Shown one piece after another: positions 17,205 to 26,497 of a stretch of DNA of 49,963 bases; within the stretch, counting starts at the first letter, position 1; each line of letters opens with the position of its first letter. The notes under the pieces are model-generated. The model ran no database searches. It was not told the origin of the DNA and worked only from the letters and a program-made list of their open reading frames with translations. The position numbers and the translations under genes were made by a program. Source of the stretch: Aeromonas salmonicida subsp. salmonicida (GTDB lineage: Bacteria > Pseudomonadota > Gammaproteobacteria > Enterobacterales > Aeromonadaceae); contig NZ_LSGW01000060.1 of the NCBI RefSeq assembly GCF_001643305.1, positions 1 through 49,963 on the forward strand, written 5' to 3'.

Positions 17205-17280
17205 GGCGTCCTTGCGGTCTGGATATATTGCCATTTAGTTTAACTGCTTCATGCACTTATGTCGTGTTTCGTTAGCGTGA

Positions 17281-17308
17281 TAAAAATAAGGCCCCGAAAC
17301 GGGGCCTT
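17281..17308 (-). terminator. Rho-independent terminator after the RND operon
   Basis: The perfect stem AAGGCCCC-GTTT... (17288-17308) is followed on the minus strand by ATTTTTA, 19 nt past the RND stop codon. Confidence 0.85.
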
Positions 17309-17326
17309 GAGCAGTCAATTTGAGTA

Positions 17327-20300
17327 TCAGTGACTCCCTTTCGCCTTGGGCGGAATGGATTCATCAAACACCGGCAGGGGTTTGTGTTCGGAGGCCAGGT
17401 AGGTATAGATCACCGGTAGCACGAACAGGGTGAAGATGGTGCCGATCGCCAGACCGGCCACGATCACGATACCGATACTGAAGCGCTGGGCCGCACCGGC
17501 ACCCGCGGCATACAGCAGCGGGATCAAACCCGCAATCATGGCAGCCGTTGTCATCAGTATGGGGCGCAGACGCACCTTGGCTGCCTGCATCACGGCTTCC
17601 ATCCGGTTCATGCCATGCAGCAACTGCTCTTCCTTCGCCACTTCGCAGATCAGAATACCGTGCTTGGTAATCAGACCCACTAGCGTGATAAGGCCCACCT
17701 GGGAGTAGATGTTCATGGTGGCCATGCCCCATGCCAGCGCAATCAAGGCGCCACTGATGGCAAGAGGGACAGAGACCATGATGACAAGGGGGTCACGCAC
17801 GGATTCGAACTGGATCGCCAGCACCAGGAAGATGATGGCCAGCGCCAGTGCGAATGTGGCGTAGAGCGCATTGCCCTCGGTCACGAACTGGCGGGCTTCA
17901 CCCATGAAGTCGTAGCGATAGCCTTGCGGCAGCTTCTCTTCGGCTGTGGCCTTGAACCAGTTGATTGCATCTCCCATGGCCACGCCCGGTGCCGGTACTG
18001 CGCCTATGGTGGCCGAGTTCAGTTGGTTGAAGTGGGGCAGGGCACGTGGCTCACCGACCACTTCGATACTGATGAGGCTCCCCAGCGGGATGGATTTACC
18101 GTCAGCCGCCCGCACGTAGTAACCCTTGATGGATTCCGGGTTCATGCGGTACTTGCGCTCGACCTGCGGGATCACCTCATAGGAGCGGCCATCCAGATCG
18201 ATACGGTTGACGTAACCGTCCGCCATCATGGTGCCCATGGTGATACCTATGTCCTGCATGGTGATGCCGTAAGCACCCGCCTTGTCCTTGTCGATCTTGA
18301 TCTTCATGGTGGCGGAGTCGTAGTTCAGATCGAGATCCGAATAGACGAATTGGCCGTTGGCCTGGGTGGCCGCCAGCATTTCACCGGCGATCAGGAACAG
18401 GCTCTCGAAGCTCTTCGGCGTCGTGATGACGAACTGGATCGGCAGACCACTCGACGCCCCTGGCAGTTCCGGGAACTGGAAGGTGGTGATGGCCATGCCG
18501 GGGATGTCTTTCACCAGATTGGCAACCCGGTCCAGTACCTCTTTCTGGCTCGCTTCACGCTGGTTCCAGGGCACCATGGAGGCGATACCAAAGGCCTGGT
18601 TGGCATTGAACACACCGGAGAAGACCTGGGAGTAGGCGATTTCCGGCTGCTCATCCAGGATCTTGTTCACGTCCGCCATGGTGTTTTCGATGTAGTCCAG
18701 GTTGGCGTTGGACGGTGCCGTACCCAGTACGGCCATAACCCCCTTGTCCTCTGACGGAGCCAGCTCGCTCGGGATGAACTTGAACAGCAGCGGCAGGCTG
18801 CCGAACACTATGACGGCGAACACCAGGACCACGATGCGCTTTTGCATCACGGCGTGCAGCATGCTGTCGTAGCGGTCTGTCATCCGTTCCAGCAGGTGAT
18901 GAACCGTGCTCTCGAACTTGCCCGGCTTTTCGTTGGCCTTGAGCATCTTGGCGCACATCATGGGCGACAGGGTCAGGGCTATGATGCCGGAGACAAATAC
19001 TGCCCCCGCCAGGGTCAGGGCAAACTCCTTGAACAGGGAACCCGTGATGCCGCCCATCAGGGCGATCGGCGCGTACACAGCCGCCAGGGTGACCGTCATG
19101 GCGATAACCGGCACGGCTATCTCGCGGGTCCCTATGATGGCGGCCCGGAAGGGTTCCTCCCCCTGCTTGATGTGGCGGTCTACGTTCTCCAGCACCACTA
19201 TGGCGTCATCCACCACCAGACCGATGGCCAGTACCATGGCCAGCAGGGTCATCAGGTTTATGGAGAAACCGAACAGATCCATCATCATCACTACGCCGAT
19301 CAGACTGAGCGGTATTGTGATGATCGGGATGATGACGGCACGGAAGGAGCCAAGGAACAAGGTGATCACCACCAGCACTATGGCAGCTGCTTCCAGTATG
19401 GTTTTGATAACCTCGTGGATGGACTCGTTGATGGCGATGGTTGAGTCATACAGCACATTGGTCTGCATGGTGCTCGGCATGTTGCTCTTCAGGCTTGGCA
19501 TCAACTCCAGTACATCGTGGGCGATGTTGATGGGGTTGGCAGTCGGTGCTGCGTTGACCGCCATGACCACGGCTTCGCGACCATTGGCACTGGCGCGATA
19601 GATGTCGTGGCTCTTCTCCAGCGTCACCTTGGCGATGTCGGAGAGGCGGATCACCTTGCCGTCACGGGTGGCGACGACCAGCCGCTTGAGCTCGTCGGTA
19701 TCGCTGACCTGGGTCTCGGCATTGCCGTTGAACAGGGTGAAGTAACCCGTCGCCTGACCGGTGGCTGACTGATAGTTGTTGCTGTTGAGCACAGTCATCA
19801 CGTCGCTGGCGGTCAGGTTGAAGGCTGCCATCTTGGCCGGATCCAGCCATACCCGCAGGGCAAATTCGACCCCGCCGTAGAGGTCAACTTTGGACACACC
19901 GCCCACGGTGAAGAGCTGCGGCTTGATGACCCGTTCCAGATAGTCGGTGATCTGGCTGGAGCTCAGTTCTGGACTGGTAAAGCCAAGATACAGCACTGCC
20001 GTGGTCGAGCCAGTGGAGGAGGTGACCGAAGGGTCTTCCGCCTCTTTCGGCAACTGGGAGCGTACCGAGTTGACCTTGGCCAGTATGTCGGAGAGCGCGG
20101 CGTTGGGGTCCGTGTTCAGCTTCATGAAGGCCGTGACAGTGGAGCTACCCAGCTGACTGGAGGAGGTCATGAAGTCGATGTTGTCGGCTTGTGCCACCGC
20201 CTGCTCCAGCGGCTGGGTGATGAATCCCTGGATCAGGTCTGCACTGGCGCCATAGTAGCTGGTGCTGACCGTGATCACCGTATTGGTCACCTCGGGGTAT

Positions 20301-20407
20301 TCCCGCACCTGCATCTTGAAGATGGCCTGAAAGCCCAGCAGGGCGATCAGGAAGCTGAGCGAGATCGCCAGCACAGGCCGTTTTATAAATATGTCAGTAA
20401 ATCGCAT
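17327..20407 (-). CDS. RND multidrug efflux permease (HAE1 family, MexI-like)
   Basis: 1026 aa, the full length for the AcrB/MexI superfamily. An N-terminal TM helix follows MRFTDIFIKRPVL; two large periplasmic loops follow TM1 and TM7; the TM4 proton-relay pair is present in GLVVDDAIVVLENVDRH; the C-terminal TM bundle includes GLITKHGILICEVAKE. It exports hydrophobic or amphipathic compounds by proton antiport with the adaptor encoded just upstream and a TolC-type outer-membrane channel encoded elsewhere. The start is 15 bp after the adaptor gene. Sequence style resembles MexI/VexF-type pumps; the substrates cannot be told. Confidence 0.93.
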   Translation of the reverse strand: MRFTDIFIKRPVLAISLSFLIALLGFQAIFKMQVREYPEVTNTVITVSTSYYGASADLIQGFITQPLEQAVAQADNIDFMTSSSQLGSSTVTAFMKLNTDPNAALSDILAKVNSVRSQLPKEAEDPSVTSSTGSTTAVLYLGFTSPELSSSQITDYLERVIKPQLFTVGGVSKVDLYGGVEFALRVWLDPAKMAAFNLTASDVMTVLNSNNYQSATGQATGYFTLFNGNAETQVSDTDELKRLVVATRDGKVIRLSDIAKVTLEKSHDIYRASANGREAVVMAVNAAPTANPINIAHDVLELMPSLKSNMPSTMQTNVLYDSTIAINESIHEVIKTILEAAAIVLVVITLFLGSFRAVIIPIITIPLSLIGVVMMMDLFGFSINLMTLLAMVLAIGLVVDDAIVVLENVDRHIKQGEEPFRAAIIGTREIAVPVIAMTVTLAAVYAPIALMGGITGSLFKEFALTLAGAVFVSGIIALTLSPMMCAKMLKANEKPGKFESTVHHLLERMTDRYDSMLHAVMQKRIVVLVFAVIVFGSLPLLFKFIPSELAPSEDKGVMAVLGTAPSNANLDYIENTMADVNKILDEQPEIAYSQVFSGVFNANQAFGIASMVPWNQREASQKEVLDRVANLVKDIPGMAITTFQFPELPGASSGLPIQFVITTPKSFESLFLIAGEMLAATQANGQFVYSDLDLNYDSATMKIKIDKDKAGAYGITMQDIGITMGTMMADGYVNRIDLDGRSYEVIPQVERKYRMNPESIKGYYVRAADGKSIPLGSLISIEVVGEPRALPHFNQLNSATIGAVPAPGVAMGDAINWFKATAEEKLPQGYRYDFMGEARQFVTEGNALYATFALALAIIFLVLAIQFESVRDPLVIMVSVPLAISGALIALAWGMATMNIYSQVGLITLVGLITKHGILICEVAKEEQLLHGMNRMEAVMQAAKVRLRPILMTTAAMIAGLIPLLYAAGAGAAQRFSIGIVIVAGLAIGTIFTLFVLPVIYTYLASEHKPLPVFDESIPPKAKGSH

Positions 20408-20422
20408 TGCAGATCTCCGCGC

Positions 20423-21529
20423 TTACAGCATCGGGGTTTGTGCCGGAACGGCCAGGGCATCGTTTTCGACCACGCGCACCTTGGTGTCGTTGCTCAGGCG
20501 TACCTGACCCGACAGCACTATCTGGTCTCCAGCCTTGATGCCGGACAGCACATGCACGTCATTGCCGCGACGCTCACCCGCCTTGACTACTACCTGCTTG
20601 GCCCGTTTCACGCCGTCCGCCTCATGAATGACATAGACGTTCTCGCCATACAGGGTGAAGGAGATGGCGGATTGCGGGATCACAACCTGGTCTTTCACCG
20701 TGGGCAGAATGATGCTGGCGCGGGCGAACATACCGGAACGAAGCTGACCGCCGTTGTTCGGGATGTCTGCCTGTACCTGGATCAGGCCGCTCTGGTAGTT
20801 GACTGCGGGTTCAATGGCGGTGATATGCCCGTCAAATTGCACTTGCGGATAGGAGTCCACATTGATCTTGACGGTCTGGCCCAGAGTAATTTTGGAGATA
20901 TCGGTCTGGGGCACGGTGAAGCGCAGGCGCATCACACTGGTATCTTCCAGCCGCACTATGTCGGTACCCGGTTGCAGGTACTGGCCGAGGAAGACGTTAC
21001 GCAGACCGACCACGCCACCGAAGGGGGCGCGTACCTGGCGACGGGCAATGGTTGCCTTCAGGCTGTCGATATCCGCTTCCAGTGAACGGTAGCTGGCTTC
21101 GGCATCATCCAGTTGATCCTTGGAGATGGAGCTCTTCTTGTAGAGGTTCTGGAAACGCTCGAACTTGGCTCGCGCCGCTGGCAGCTTGGCCAGGGAGGCT
21201 TGCAGATTGGCCTTCTCCACGCTGGAGTCCAGGCTCAGCAGCAGTTGCTCTGCCTTGACCGGCTTGCCCGATTCGAAGGTGATGGCATCGATTGTGCCTG
21301 CCAGTTCAGTGGAGAGCGTCACCCCCTGATTCGGCTCGATGAAGCCGATTGCCTCTATGGTCGGAACCCAGTCCTGTGCCTTGGTGACCATGGCGGTGAC
21401 CGGGAACTCGGGCTCTGGCCGGTTGGCCATGAACTCTGCAATCTTCTTCTGCTTGAACATATTGAAGCCGATGACGCTACCAAACAGGGCGAGCGCTATC
21501 AGCAACATGATGGCCATCCACTTTTTCAT
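20423..21529 (-). CDS. Periplasmic adaptor (membrane fusion protein) of the RND pump
   Basis: 368 aa. The N-terminal membrane anchor (about 6-24) has no lipobox; the lipoyl half-motifs are near IEPNQGVTLSTELAGTI and VRAPFGGVVG; a short alpha-hairpin (about 105-165) and beta-barrel and membrane-proximal domains follow. MexH/AcrA-type adaptors link the inner-membrane pump to the outer-membrane channel. The start lies 53 nt inside the 3' end of tetR, implying translational coupling, and the pump gene follows after 15 bp. Confidence 0.92.
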   Translation of the reverse strand: MKKWMAIMLLIALALFGSVIGFNMFKQKKIAEFMANRPEPEFPVTAMVTKAQDWVPTIEAIGFIEPNQGVTLSTELAGTIDAITFESGKPVKAEQLLLSLDSSVEKANLQASLAKLPAARAKFERFQNLYKKSSISKDQLDDAEASYRSLEADIDSLKATIARRQVRAPFGGVVGLRNVFLGQYLQPGTDIVRLEDTSVMRLRFTVPQTDISKITLGQTVKINVDSYPQVQFDGHITAIEPAVNYQSGLIQVQADIPNNGGQLRSGMFARASIILPTVKDQVVIPQSAISFTLYGENVYVIHEADGVKRAKQVVVKAGERRGNDVHVLSGIKAGDQIVLSGQVRLSNDTKVRVVENDALAVPAQTPML

Positions 21530-22118
21530 GAACAGGCTCCATTGAGGTGGAAAAGTTGGGGGTTAATATGGCATTCCAGCTGGCCCGGATCGCGGCTTCC
21601 AGCTGTTCTTGCGTCAGCTCAAAGTGATGAACCTGGCGTTGTAGCGCCAGAGTCCCCACACAGTCCAGGCTCAGCACCTGCAGTGCCCGGACGGGTAGAT
21701 CGATAAACAGACCTTGTTCACGTCCCTGCTCGAAGAAACGATCCAGAGGCGCCCAGGTGGCCATGATGACCGGGTCTTTCTCCAGTTCGGCTCCCAGTGG
21801 GGAACACTCATATTGCAACTTGCATTTGAGTGCGTTGGGGTCGTCGGCAAAAAAGGCGTGGATGTTGAGCCACAGACGCCGAAATTGCTGAAATGACACC
21901 TCATCTATCTGCACACCTTCCATGACCAGGGGATGACACTGGAGGATACTGTGTTGATAGAGCTGGCGGATCAGATCATCTTTGTCACTGAAGTAACGGT
22001 AGAAGGTGCCCGCCGCCACCTTGGCTTTCTTGGCTACCACGGCAATGGACAGACCGTGGAAACCCTGCTCGCCGAGTATTTCATGAGCCGCATTGAAAAT
22101 GCGTTCTTTCTTGTTCAT
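21477..22118 (-). CDS. TetR-family repressor of the efflux operon
   Basis: 213 aa from the ATG at 22118. N-terminal helix-turn-helix: IFNAAHEILGEQGFHGLSI...VAAGTFYRYFSDKDDL. The longer in-frame start at 22208 would cross the promoter and operator and is rejected. The C-terminal ligand domain is divergent, as is usual. It is the first gene of a tetR-MFP-RND operon, with a perfect 18-bp palindrome immediately upstream, which supports autoregulation and ligand-released induction of the pump. Its last 53 nt overlap the adaptor start. Confidence 0.9.
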   Translation of the reverse strand: MNKKERIFNAAHEILGEQGFHGLSIAVVAKKAKVAAGTFYRYFSDKDDLIRQLYQHSILQCHPLVMEGVQIDEVSFQQFRRLWLNIHAFFADDPNALKCKLQYECSPLGAELEKDPVIMATWAPLDRFFEQGREQGLFIDLPVRALQVLSLDCVGTLALQRQVHHFELTQEQLEAAIRASWNAILTPNFSTSMEPVHEKVDGHHVADSARPVW

Positions 22119-22138
22119 GACTCGATTATCACAACGGC

Positions 22139-22183
22139 TGAATGAACGTTCATTCATTTTAGGGGGGCATTGAAGCAAGTCAA
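22139..22183 (-). promoter_or_regulatory. tetR-efflux promoter with overlapping palindromic operator
   Basis: On the minus strand TTGACT (22183-22178), a 16-bp spacer and TAAAAT (22161-22156) form a good sigma-70 promoter. Directly downstream, and sharing one base with the -10 box, is the perfect 18-bp palindrome TGAATGAACGTTCATTCA (22139-22156), the size and form of a TetR-family operator. Confidence 0.85.
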
Positions 22184-22327
22184 GTTCCACTACTGGATGC
22201 ATCACCATTAGGGGGGAAACAAATTAGCGTTGCAGAGCTGGATCCAGCCTGAATGAAACAAAAATGGTGAAAAAGCGCCATAAACGATGGAAAAACAAGC
22301 GGTTGATTTGGCAGGAGCAAAAAAGTG

Positions 22328-22356
22328 TAGACAAGCCTGCCCCCATCATCAATAAT
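22328..22356 (+). promoter_or_regulatory. tRNA operon promoter
   Basis: TAGACA (22328-22333), a 17-bp spacer and AATAAT (22351-22356) are followed by the GC-rich discriminator GCGCCCC, the pattern of stringently controlled stable-RNA promoters. The first tRNA starts 20 bp further on. Confidence 0.65.
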
Positions 22357-22376
22357 GCGCCCCGTTCGACAGCGTA

Positions 22377-22453
<77 letters not shown>

Positions 22454-22502
22454 TTTAAAGTGCGCCGGTTAAACGGGCGTGTTGTGGAAGGAAAACAGCT
22501 GT

Positions 22503-22579
22503 GGTGGCTGTAGCTCAGTTGGTAGAGTCCCGGATTGTGATTCCGGTTGTCGTGGGTTCGAGCCCCATCAGCCACCCCA
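22503..22579 (+). tRNA. tRNA-His (GTG)
   Basis: 77 nt with the extra 5' G (G-1) typical of tRNA-His. The anticodon loop holds GTG (GATTGTGATTC), and the sequence ends in the encoded CCA. It is nearly identical to E. coli HisR. Confidence 0.97.
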
Positions 22580-22599
22580 TTTTACAGCTTGTCAGGTAT

Positions 22600-22685
22600 G
22601 CGAAGGTGGCGGAATTGGTAGACGCGCTAGCTTCAGGTGTTAGTGCCCCCCGGGTGTGAGGGTTCGAGTCCCTCTCTTCGCACCA
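22600..22685 (+). tRNA. tRNA-Leu (CAG)
   Basis: 86 nt with a long variable arm (GCCCCCCGGGTG region), as for leucine tRNAs. Anticodon CAG in GCTTCAGGTGT; acceptor GCGAAGG/CTTCGC; encoded CCA. Confidence 0.96.
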
Positions 22686-22762
22686 TACTTGCTGTATGAT
22701 GAAGATGACCGAAAGTGGTTGTCTTGGTGTTTTGAAAGAGTGTTGCAGTGAAAAAATTGTCT

Positions 22763-22839
<77 letters not shown>

Positions 22840-22846
22840 TATTCAG

Positions 22847-22872
22847 AAAAACCTCGCTTCGGCGGGGTTTTT
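22847..22872 (+). terminator. Terminator of the tRNA cluster
   Basis: AAAAACCTCGC-TTCG-GCGGGGTTTTT: a strong GC stem closed by a TTCG tetraloop and a T run, 7 nt after the proline tRNA. Confidence 0.93.
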
Positions 22873-23032
22873 CGCTTTCTGGCGTTTATCATCTCCCCAT
22901 CTCCCCATCTCTGCGTCTGTCACGTCTGTTTACACTTCTGTTGGCACTTTCCTGTTACCGCTTCGGGTATGCTGGGCCGCAGACCCACAGCAAAGTGGGC
23001 ATTATTGAACACTTTTCAGGCCAAAATGTCAT

Positions 23033-23545
23033 ATGCACCATAATACAGTTCGCGCCAGCATGTTGGCGCTGGTTGTCGTGGCCCTCAGCGGCTGCTCGTA
23101 CAAACCCAAGCCGGATGAAATCCTGATGGGCGCCGCCCCCAGGCAGGCCATCGATGCTCCCTCTGCCCTGATGACCAGCGGTGGTTTTTGTGTGGCATTG
23201 AATGCCCAGGATCAACTGATCACTCAACCTTGTGAAAAGATAACCCGACAGCAGTTCAACTGGGATGCCGGCGCCCTGCAGCTTGAGCAGCGCTGTCTGG
23301 TGGCCAAGGGGGTGAGCGAACTCGTGCTGGCTGAGTGTCAGGATGATAGCCGCCAATGGCAGTGGCAGGCGGATCGTCTGCTCAATCACAAGGTTGATCG
23401 GTGTCTGGATGTCGCCGGTCGTCGCCACAAGCCCGGCACACCGCTCCGGCTGGCGGAGTGCTACGGGGGTGCCAACCAGAGTTTCGAGTGGAAGAGTAGC
23501 GCTAGCATGCTGGAGCAGTTGAATCTGAAAAGCCTCATCTGGTGA
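23033..23545 (+). CDS. Lipoprotein with ricin-type beta-trefoil lectin repeats
   Basis: 170 aa. The N-terminal signal ends in the lipobox LSGC (Cys21), so it is a lipid-anchored envelope protein. The mature part has ricin-B style repeats: FCVALN...QQFNW, RCLVAKG...RQWQW and RCLDVAGRRHKPGTPLRLAEC..NQSFEW, each with the Q-x-W or equivalent core and paired cysteines. Such folds often bind sugars. It is monocistronic and sits between the tRNA cluster and the convergent yigL. A ligand or partner cannot be inferred from the neighbours. Confidence 0.8.
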   Translation: MHHNTVRASMLALVVVALSGCSYKPKPDEILMGAAPRQAIDAPSALMTSGGFCVALNAQDQLITQPCEKITRQQFNWDAGALQLEQRCLVAKGVSELVLAECQDDSRQWQWQADRLLNHKVDRCLDVAGRRHKPGTPLRLAECYGGANQSFEWKSSASMLEQLNLKSLIW

Positions 23546-23619
23546 GGCGATAGGGGATGTGGGACAGGTTTCAGGCTGGGGGAGATTTCGCCCGTGTCTC
23601 GATTTGAAATATCTGCCAA

Positions 23620-23655
23620 ACAGCATGGATACCACAGTCGTGGTATCCATGCTGT
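23620..23655. repeat. Perfect 16-bp hairpin between convergent genes
   Basis: ACAGCATGGATACCAC (23620-23635), loop AGTC and GTGGTATCCATGCTGT (23640-23655) form a perfect 16-bp stem, 7 bp beyond the yigL stop codon. No T run flanks it on either side, so it is not a standard intrinsic terminator. It may protect the 3' end of the yigL message or act on both strands. Confidence 0.7.
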
Positions 23656-23661
23656 CACGGG

Positions 23662-24477
23662 TCAGGCTGCGCCAGCAGTACTGAGGGCGAACAGCTGCTC
23701 CAGATAGACGGCAACCCCATCTTCGTCCGAGCTCAGGGTCTGCTCATGTGCCGGCAAGGCGAGCTTGAGACGGTCGTGGGCATTGCCCATCACAACGCCA
23801 CGGCCCACCATGTCCAGCATCTCGAAGTCGTTCATGCCATCCCCGAACGCGACGGCCTGAGACATATCCAGTCCATGCTGTGCCAGCACGGCGCGCACGG
23901 CATTGCCCTTGTGCACCCCGGCGTGCATCACTTCGAGGCAGTCCGGCAGGGAGAAGGTGACGTTGAGTCGATCACCATAATGCTGGTTGAGGTGAGCCTC
24001 GATCCGCAGCAGTTTTTCGTGCTCGCCGATGTAGAAGACCTTGTTGACCTTGTCCATCGGGTGGGTGGCGAGGTCGGTGAGGCGGTAGGTGAAGCCGGAC
24101 TCGTCATGGAATTGCAGCAACCAGGGCAATTCCTCTTCTACCAGCCACTCGTCGCCATAGTAGACATTGAGGTGGATGGAAGGGTCGCGATCCAGCGCGA
24201 TCAACTCGGCGGCCACGGCAGCTGGCAGTGCCTGATTGAAGATGAGTTGATCCTGTTTGTCGTGCACCACGGCACCGTTGGAGGTGATGAGGTAGATGTC
24301 CAGCCCGAGCGTGTCGCGAATGCTGCGCACATCCACATGGTGCCGGCCAGTGGCCACCACGAACTTGATCCCCTGTTCGACCAGACGGTGCAGGGTGTCA
24401 CGGGTGCGGGGGGAGATCTGGTGCTGCTTGTTGAGCAGGGTGCCATCGAGATCGGATACAACTACCTTGAACATCAT
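23662..24477 (-). CDS. yigL: HAD-superfamily Cof-type phosphatase, YigL family
   Basis: 271 aa (E. coli YigL 266). HAD motif I is DLDGTLLN (Asp9 and Asp11 from the first Met), motif II is ATGRHH and the C-terminal motif is GDGMNDFEML, with a C2B cap between them: the IIB/Cof class. The family dephosphorylates small phosphorylated metabolites; E. coli YigL acts on pyridoxal phosphate and sugar phosphates. It lies downstream of pldB, as in E. coli. A second ATG 3 nt downstream is an equally good start. Confidence 0.9.
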   Translation of the reverse strand: MMFKVVVSDLDGTLLNKQHQISPRTRDTLHRLVEQGIKFVVATGRHHVDVRSIRDTLGLDIYLITSNGAVVHDKQDQLIFNQALPAAVAAELIALDRDPSIHLNVYYGDEWLVEEELPWLLQFHDESGFTYRLTDLATHPMDKVNKVFYIGEHEKLLRIEAHLNQHYGDRLNVTFSLPDCLEVMHAGVHKGNAVRAVLAQHGLDMSQAVAFGDGMNDFEMLDMVGRGVVMGNAHDRLKLALPAHEQTLSSDEDGVAVYLEQLFALSTAGAA

Positions 24478-24564
24478 TACCTCGGCATCAATTGAACGCC
24501 GGGGCAGTGTACCCCAGCGTTTTGCGTCACCCCATTTATTTAGGGATCCAAAAAATAATCAGCG

Positions 24565-25605
24565 CTAGAAGCGCTCGAAGAACGCCAGGGTCGCGCTCAG
24601 TGCGGCCTGACGCTGAGGGTCTGCCTCGATAAACAGCTCATGCCAGGCGCCCTCTATCCGCAGCGGCTTGCCCCCTTCACATCTGGCCTTGGCACAGAAA
24701 GCATCCTGGGCGGCATTATCCACCACGCTGTCTTCCCCCGCCTGCAGCAGCAGCAGTGGCGTCTTGATCCGATCTGCGGCGGCAATGGCGGTATCTCCGG
24801 CGGCTATCCCTTCGCGGATCCAGTGTGCTGTCACCCCCCCCAGCTTGATTTGCGGGTGCTGTTCGTAGAGATCGCGAAACGCCTGATAGCGCGGCGCGCT
24901 GTGGCTCAGGCCATTATCGGCAAATTCGTGTGACTGGTAGCTGCCTTGGCCGGGACCATAGGGTGGTTCGCCCAGCCAGCTGCCGACAGTGTCTATGCTG
25001 GCCGCGAGCCCCTGTGCCAGCCATTTGGGCAGACCGCCGAGGTTGATGCCCATCATGGGGGAGGAGAGCACGGCCGCCTTGATATCATCCGGCCAGCGTT
25101 CCAGGTAAAGCGCCGAGATGGCACCGCCCATGGAGTGAGCCAGCAGGAACAGCTTTGCGGGCTGGTCTGCCATGATGACCTGGTCGTGGAACTGTTTGAG
25201 ATCCACCACATAATCTTCGAAATCAGCAACATAGCCTTTCTGCTTGTCGGCCAGCATACGGTCGGACAAGCCCTGTCCCCGATGATCGATGAGATAGAGG
25301 CTGTAGCCCTGGCGCCACAGATCCCAGGCCAGTTCCTGATACTTGAGATAGCTCTCGACCCGACCATTGACGATGACGATGGCGCGATCCACCTTGGCCT
25401 GGCGCAGGGCAGCATAGCGGATGGTGACGCCGTCTCTGGCCTTGAACTCCCCCTCGATAGCATGTGTACGCCAGAAGTCGGGCAGCGTTTGCTGGTAAAG
25501 AGCGGGGACCTCGGCTTCGGAGGTCAGCGGATAGGGATTGGTCACGGCAAGGGCTCCGGCAGAAAACAGGGTCAGTGCCAGCAGGGGCAGACAGTTAAAT
25601 TTCAT
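24565..25605 (-). CDS. pldB: Lysophospholipase L2-like alpha/beta hydrolase
   Basis: 346 aa (E. coli PldB 340). An N-terminal hydrophobic signal-like segment (about 5-20) is followed by a serine-hydrolase fold with the nucleophile elbow AHSMGGA, a catalytic Asp in LQAGEDSVVDN and a His in GAWHELFIE. PldB hydrolyses lysophospholipids in the membrane. The start overlaps the end of trmH by 11 nt and yigL follows 87 bp later, so the three are probably co-transcribed. The signal-like N-terminus suggests envelope localisation. Confidence 0.9.
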   Translation of the reverse strand: MKFNCLPLLALTLFSAGALAVTNPYPLTSEAEVPALYQQTLPDFWRTHAIEGEFKARDGVTIRYAALRQAKVDRAIVIVNGRVESYLKYQELAWDLWRQGYSLYLIDHRGQGLSDRMLADKQKGYVADFEDYVVDLKQFHDQVIMADQPAKLFLLAHSMGGAISALYLERWPDDIKAAVLSSPMMGINLGGLPKWLAQGLAASIDTVGSWLGEPPYGPGQGSYQSHEFADNGLSHSAPRYQAFRDLYEQHPQIKLGGVTAHWIREGIAAGDTAIAAADRIKTPLLLLQAGEDSVVDNAAQDAFCAKARCEGGKPLRIEGAWHELFIEADPQRQAALSATLAFFERF

Positions 25606-26341
25606 CGGTTGGATACTCCATATCCTGGGGATCTTCCTGTTGTGCAGCCCAGCCCTTGCGGGTCAGCTGCATCCGTTGCCACCAGGCCTCGTCCGCCAGG
25701 ATCTCGCCGGCCGGGCCGAGCTGGGGATAGGGCATCTCTTTCTCTTTGCAGAGCTGGGCATAGATGGGGTAGCCCCCCTCGAACAAGATAGTGTTCTGCT
25801 CTTCAAGCGTGAGGGGGCAGCCGCGCTGATAGCAACCGGCCAGCTCGCGCTGGCGCTGCGCCTCGTAGAGGATGGCGGCGGCGGCCACCGAAACGTTGAG
25901 GGACTGCACCATGCCCACCATGGGGATGACGATATGGTGATCGGCCAGGGCCAGCGCCTCTTCACCGATGCCGTGTTTCTCCTGACCCACCAGAATGGCA
26001 GTGGGTCTGGTGTAGTCGATGGTGCGAAAGTCCACAGAGCTCTCCGAGAGGTGGGTCGCCACTATCTGCATGCCGGAGGCTTTCAGCTCGGCCACGGCGC
26101 TGCCGATATCCGGGTGCAGCTTCACATCCACCCAGTTCTGGCTGCCGCGGGCCGTGCCCTTGCGCTTGTGGATCCAGGTCTTGGGCCAGACGGCATGCAC
26201 CCTGTGGATGCCAATCGCATCGGCGGTACGCACTATGGCGGCCAGGTTGTGAGGTTTATGAACCTCTTCCATGCAGACGGTCAAGTCGAGCTGACGCTGG
26301 GCCAGCATGTCGGAAATCCGTTTAAATCGTTCAGGAGTCAT
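25595..26341 (-). CDS. trmH: tRNA (guanosine-18-2'-O)-methyltransferase
   Basis: 248 aa from MTPERFKRI; the upstream start at 26374 would add 11 residues without a better ribosome-binding site. SPOUT-fold motifs are NLAAIVRTADA (motif 1), ILVGQEKHGI (motif 2) and VPMVGMVQSLNVSVAAAAILYEA-type residues forming the SAM-binding knot (motif 3). It methylates the ribose of G18 in the tRNA D-loop. It follows spoT as in E. coli, and overlaps pldB at its 3' end. Confidence 0.94.
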   Translation of the reverse strand: MTPERFKRISDMLAQRQLDLTVCMEEVHKPHNLAAIVRTADAIGIHRVHAVWPKTWIHKRKGTARGSQNWVDVKLHPDIGSAVAELKASGMQIVATHLSESSVDFRTIDYTRPTAILVGQEKHGIGEEALALADHHIVIPMVGMVQSLNVSVAAAAILYEAQRQRELAGCYQRGCPLTLEEQNTILFEGGYPIYAQLCKEKEMPYPQLGPAGEILADEAWWQRMQLTRKGWAAQQEDPQDMEYPTDEI

Positions 26342-26474
26342 ATCAGTTTCTATAGGGTGAGGCGGGTGTGCCAAGAGTGCGCAGCAAGCGGGTTGAGCCG
26401 GGTTGAGGCTGGGTCAGTATGATACTGATTTGCTTGAGGCATTCGGGGATCATGGCTTATCTCTATAAAAGCAG

Positions 26475-26494
26475 CAGGCGGCTTGCGCCGCCTG
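26475..26494 (-). terminator. Hairpin just after spoT
   Basis: CAGGCGGC-GCAA-GCCGCCTG on the minus strand, 3 nt past the spoT stop and followed by CTGCTTTTAT. The T tract is weak, so termination may be partial before trmH. Confidence 0.5.
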
Positions 26495-26497
26495 TTT

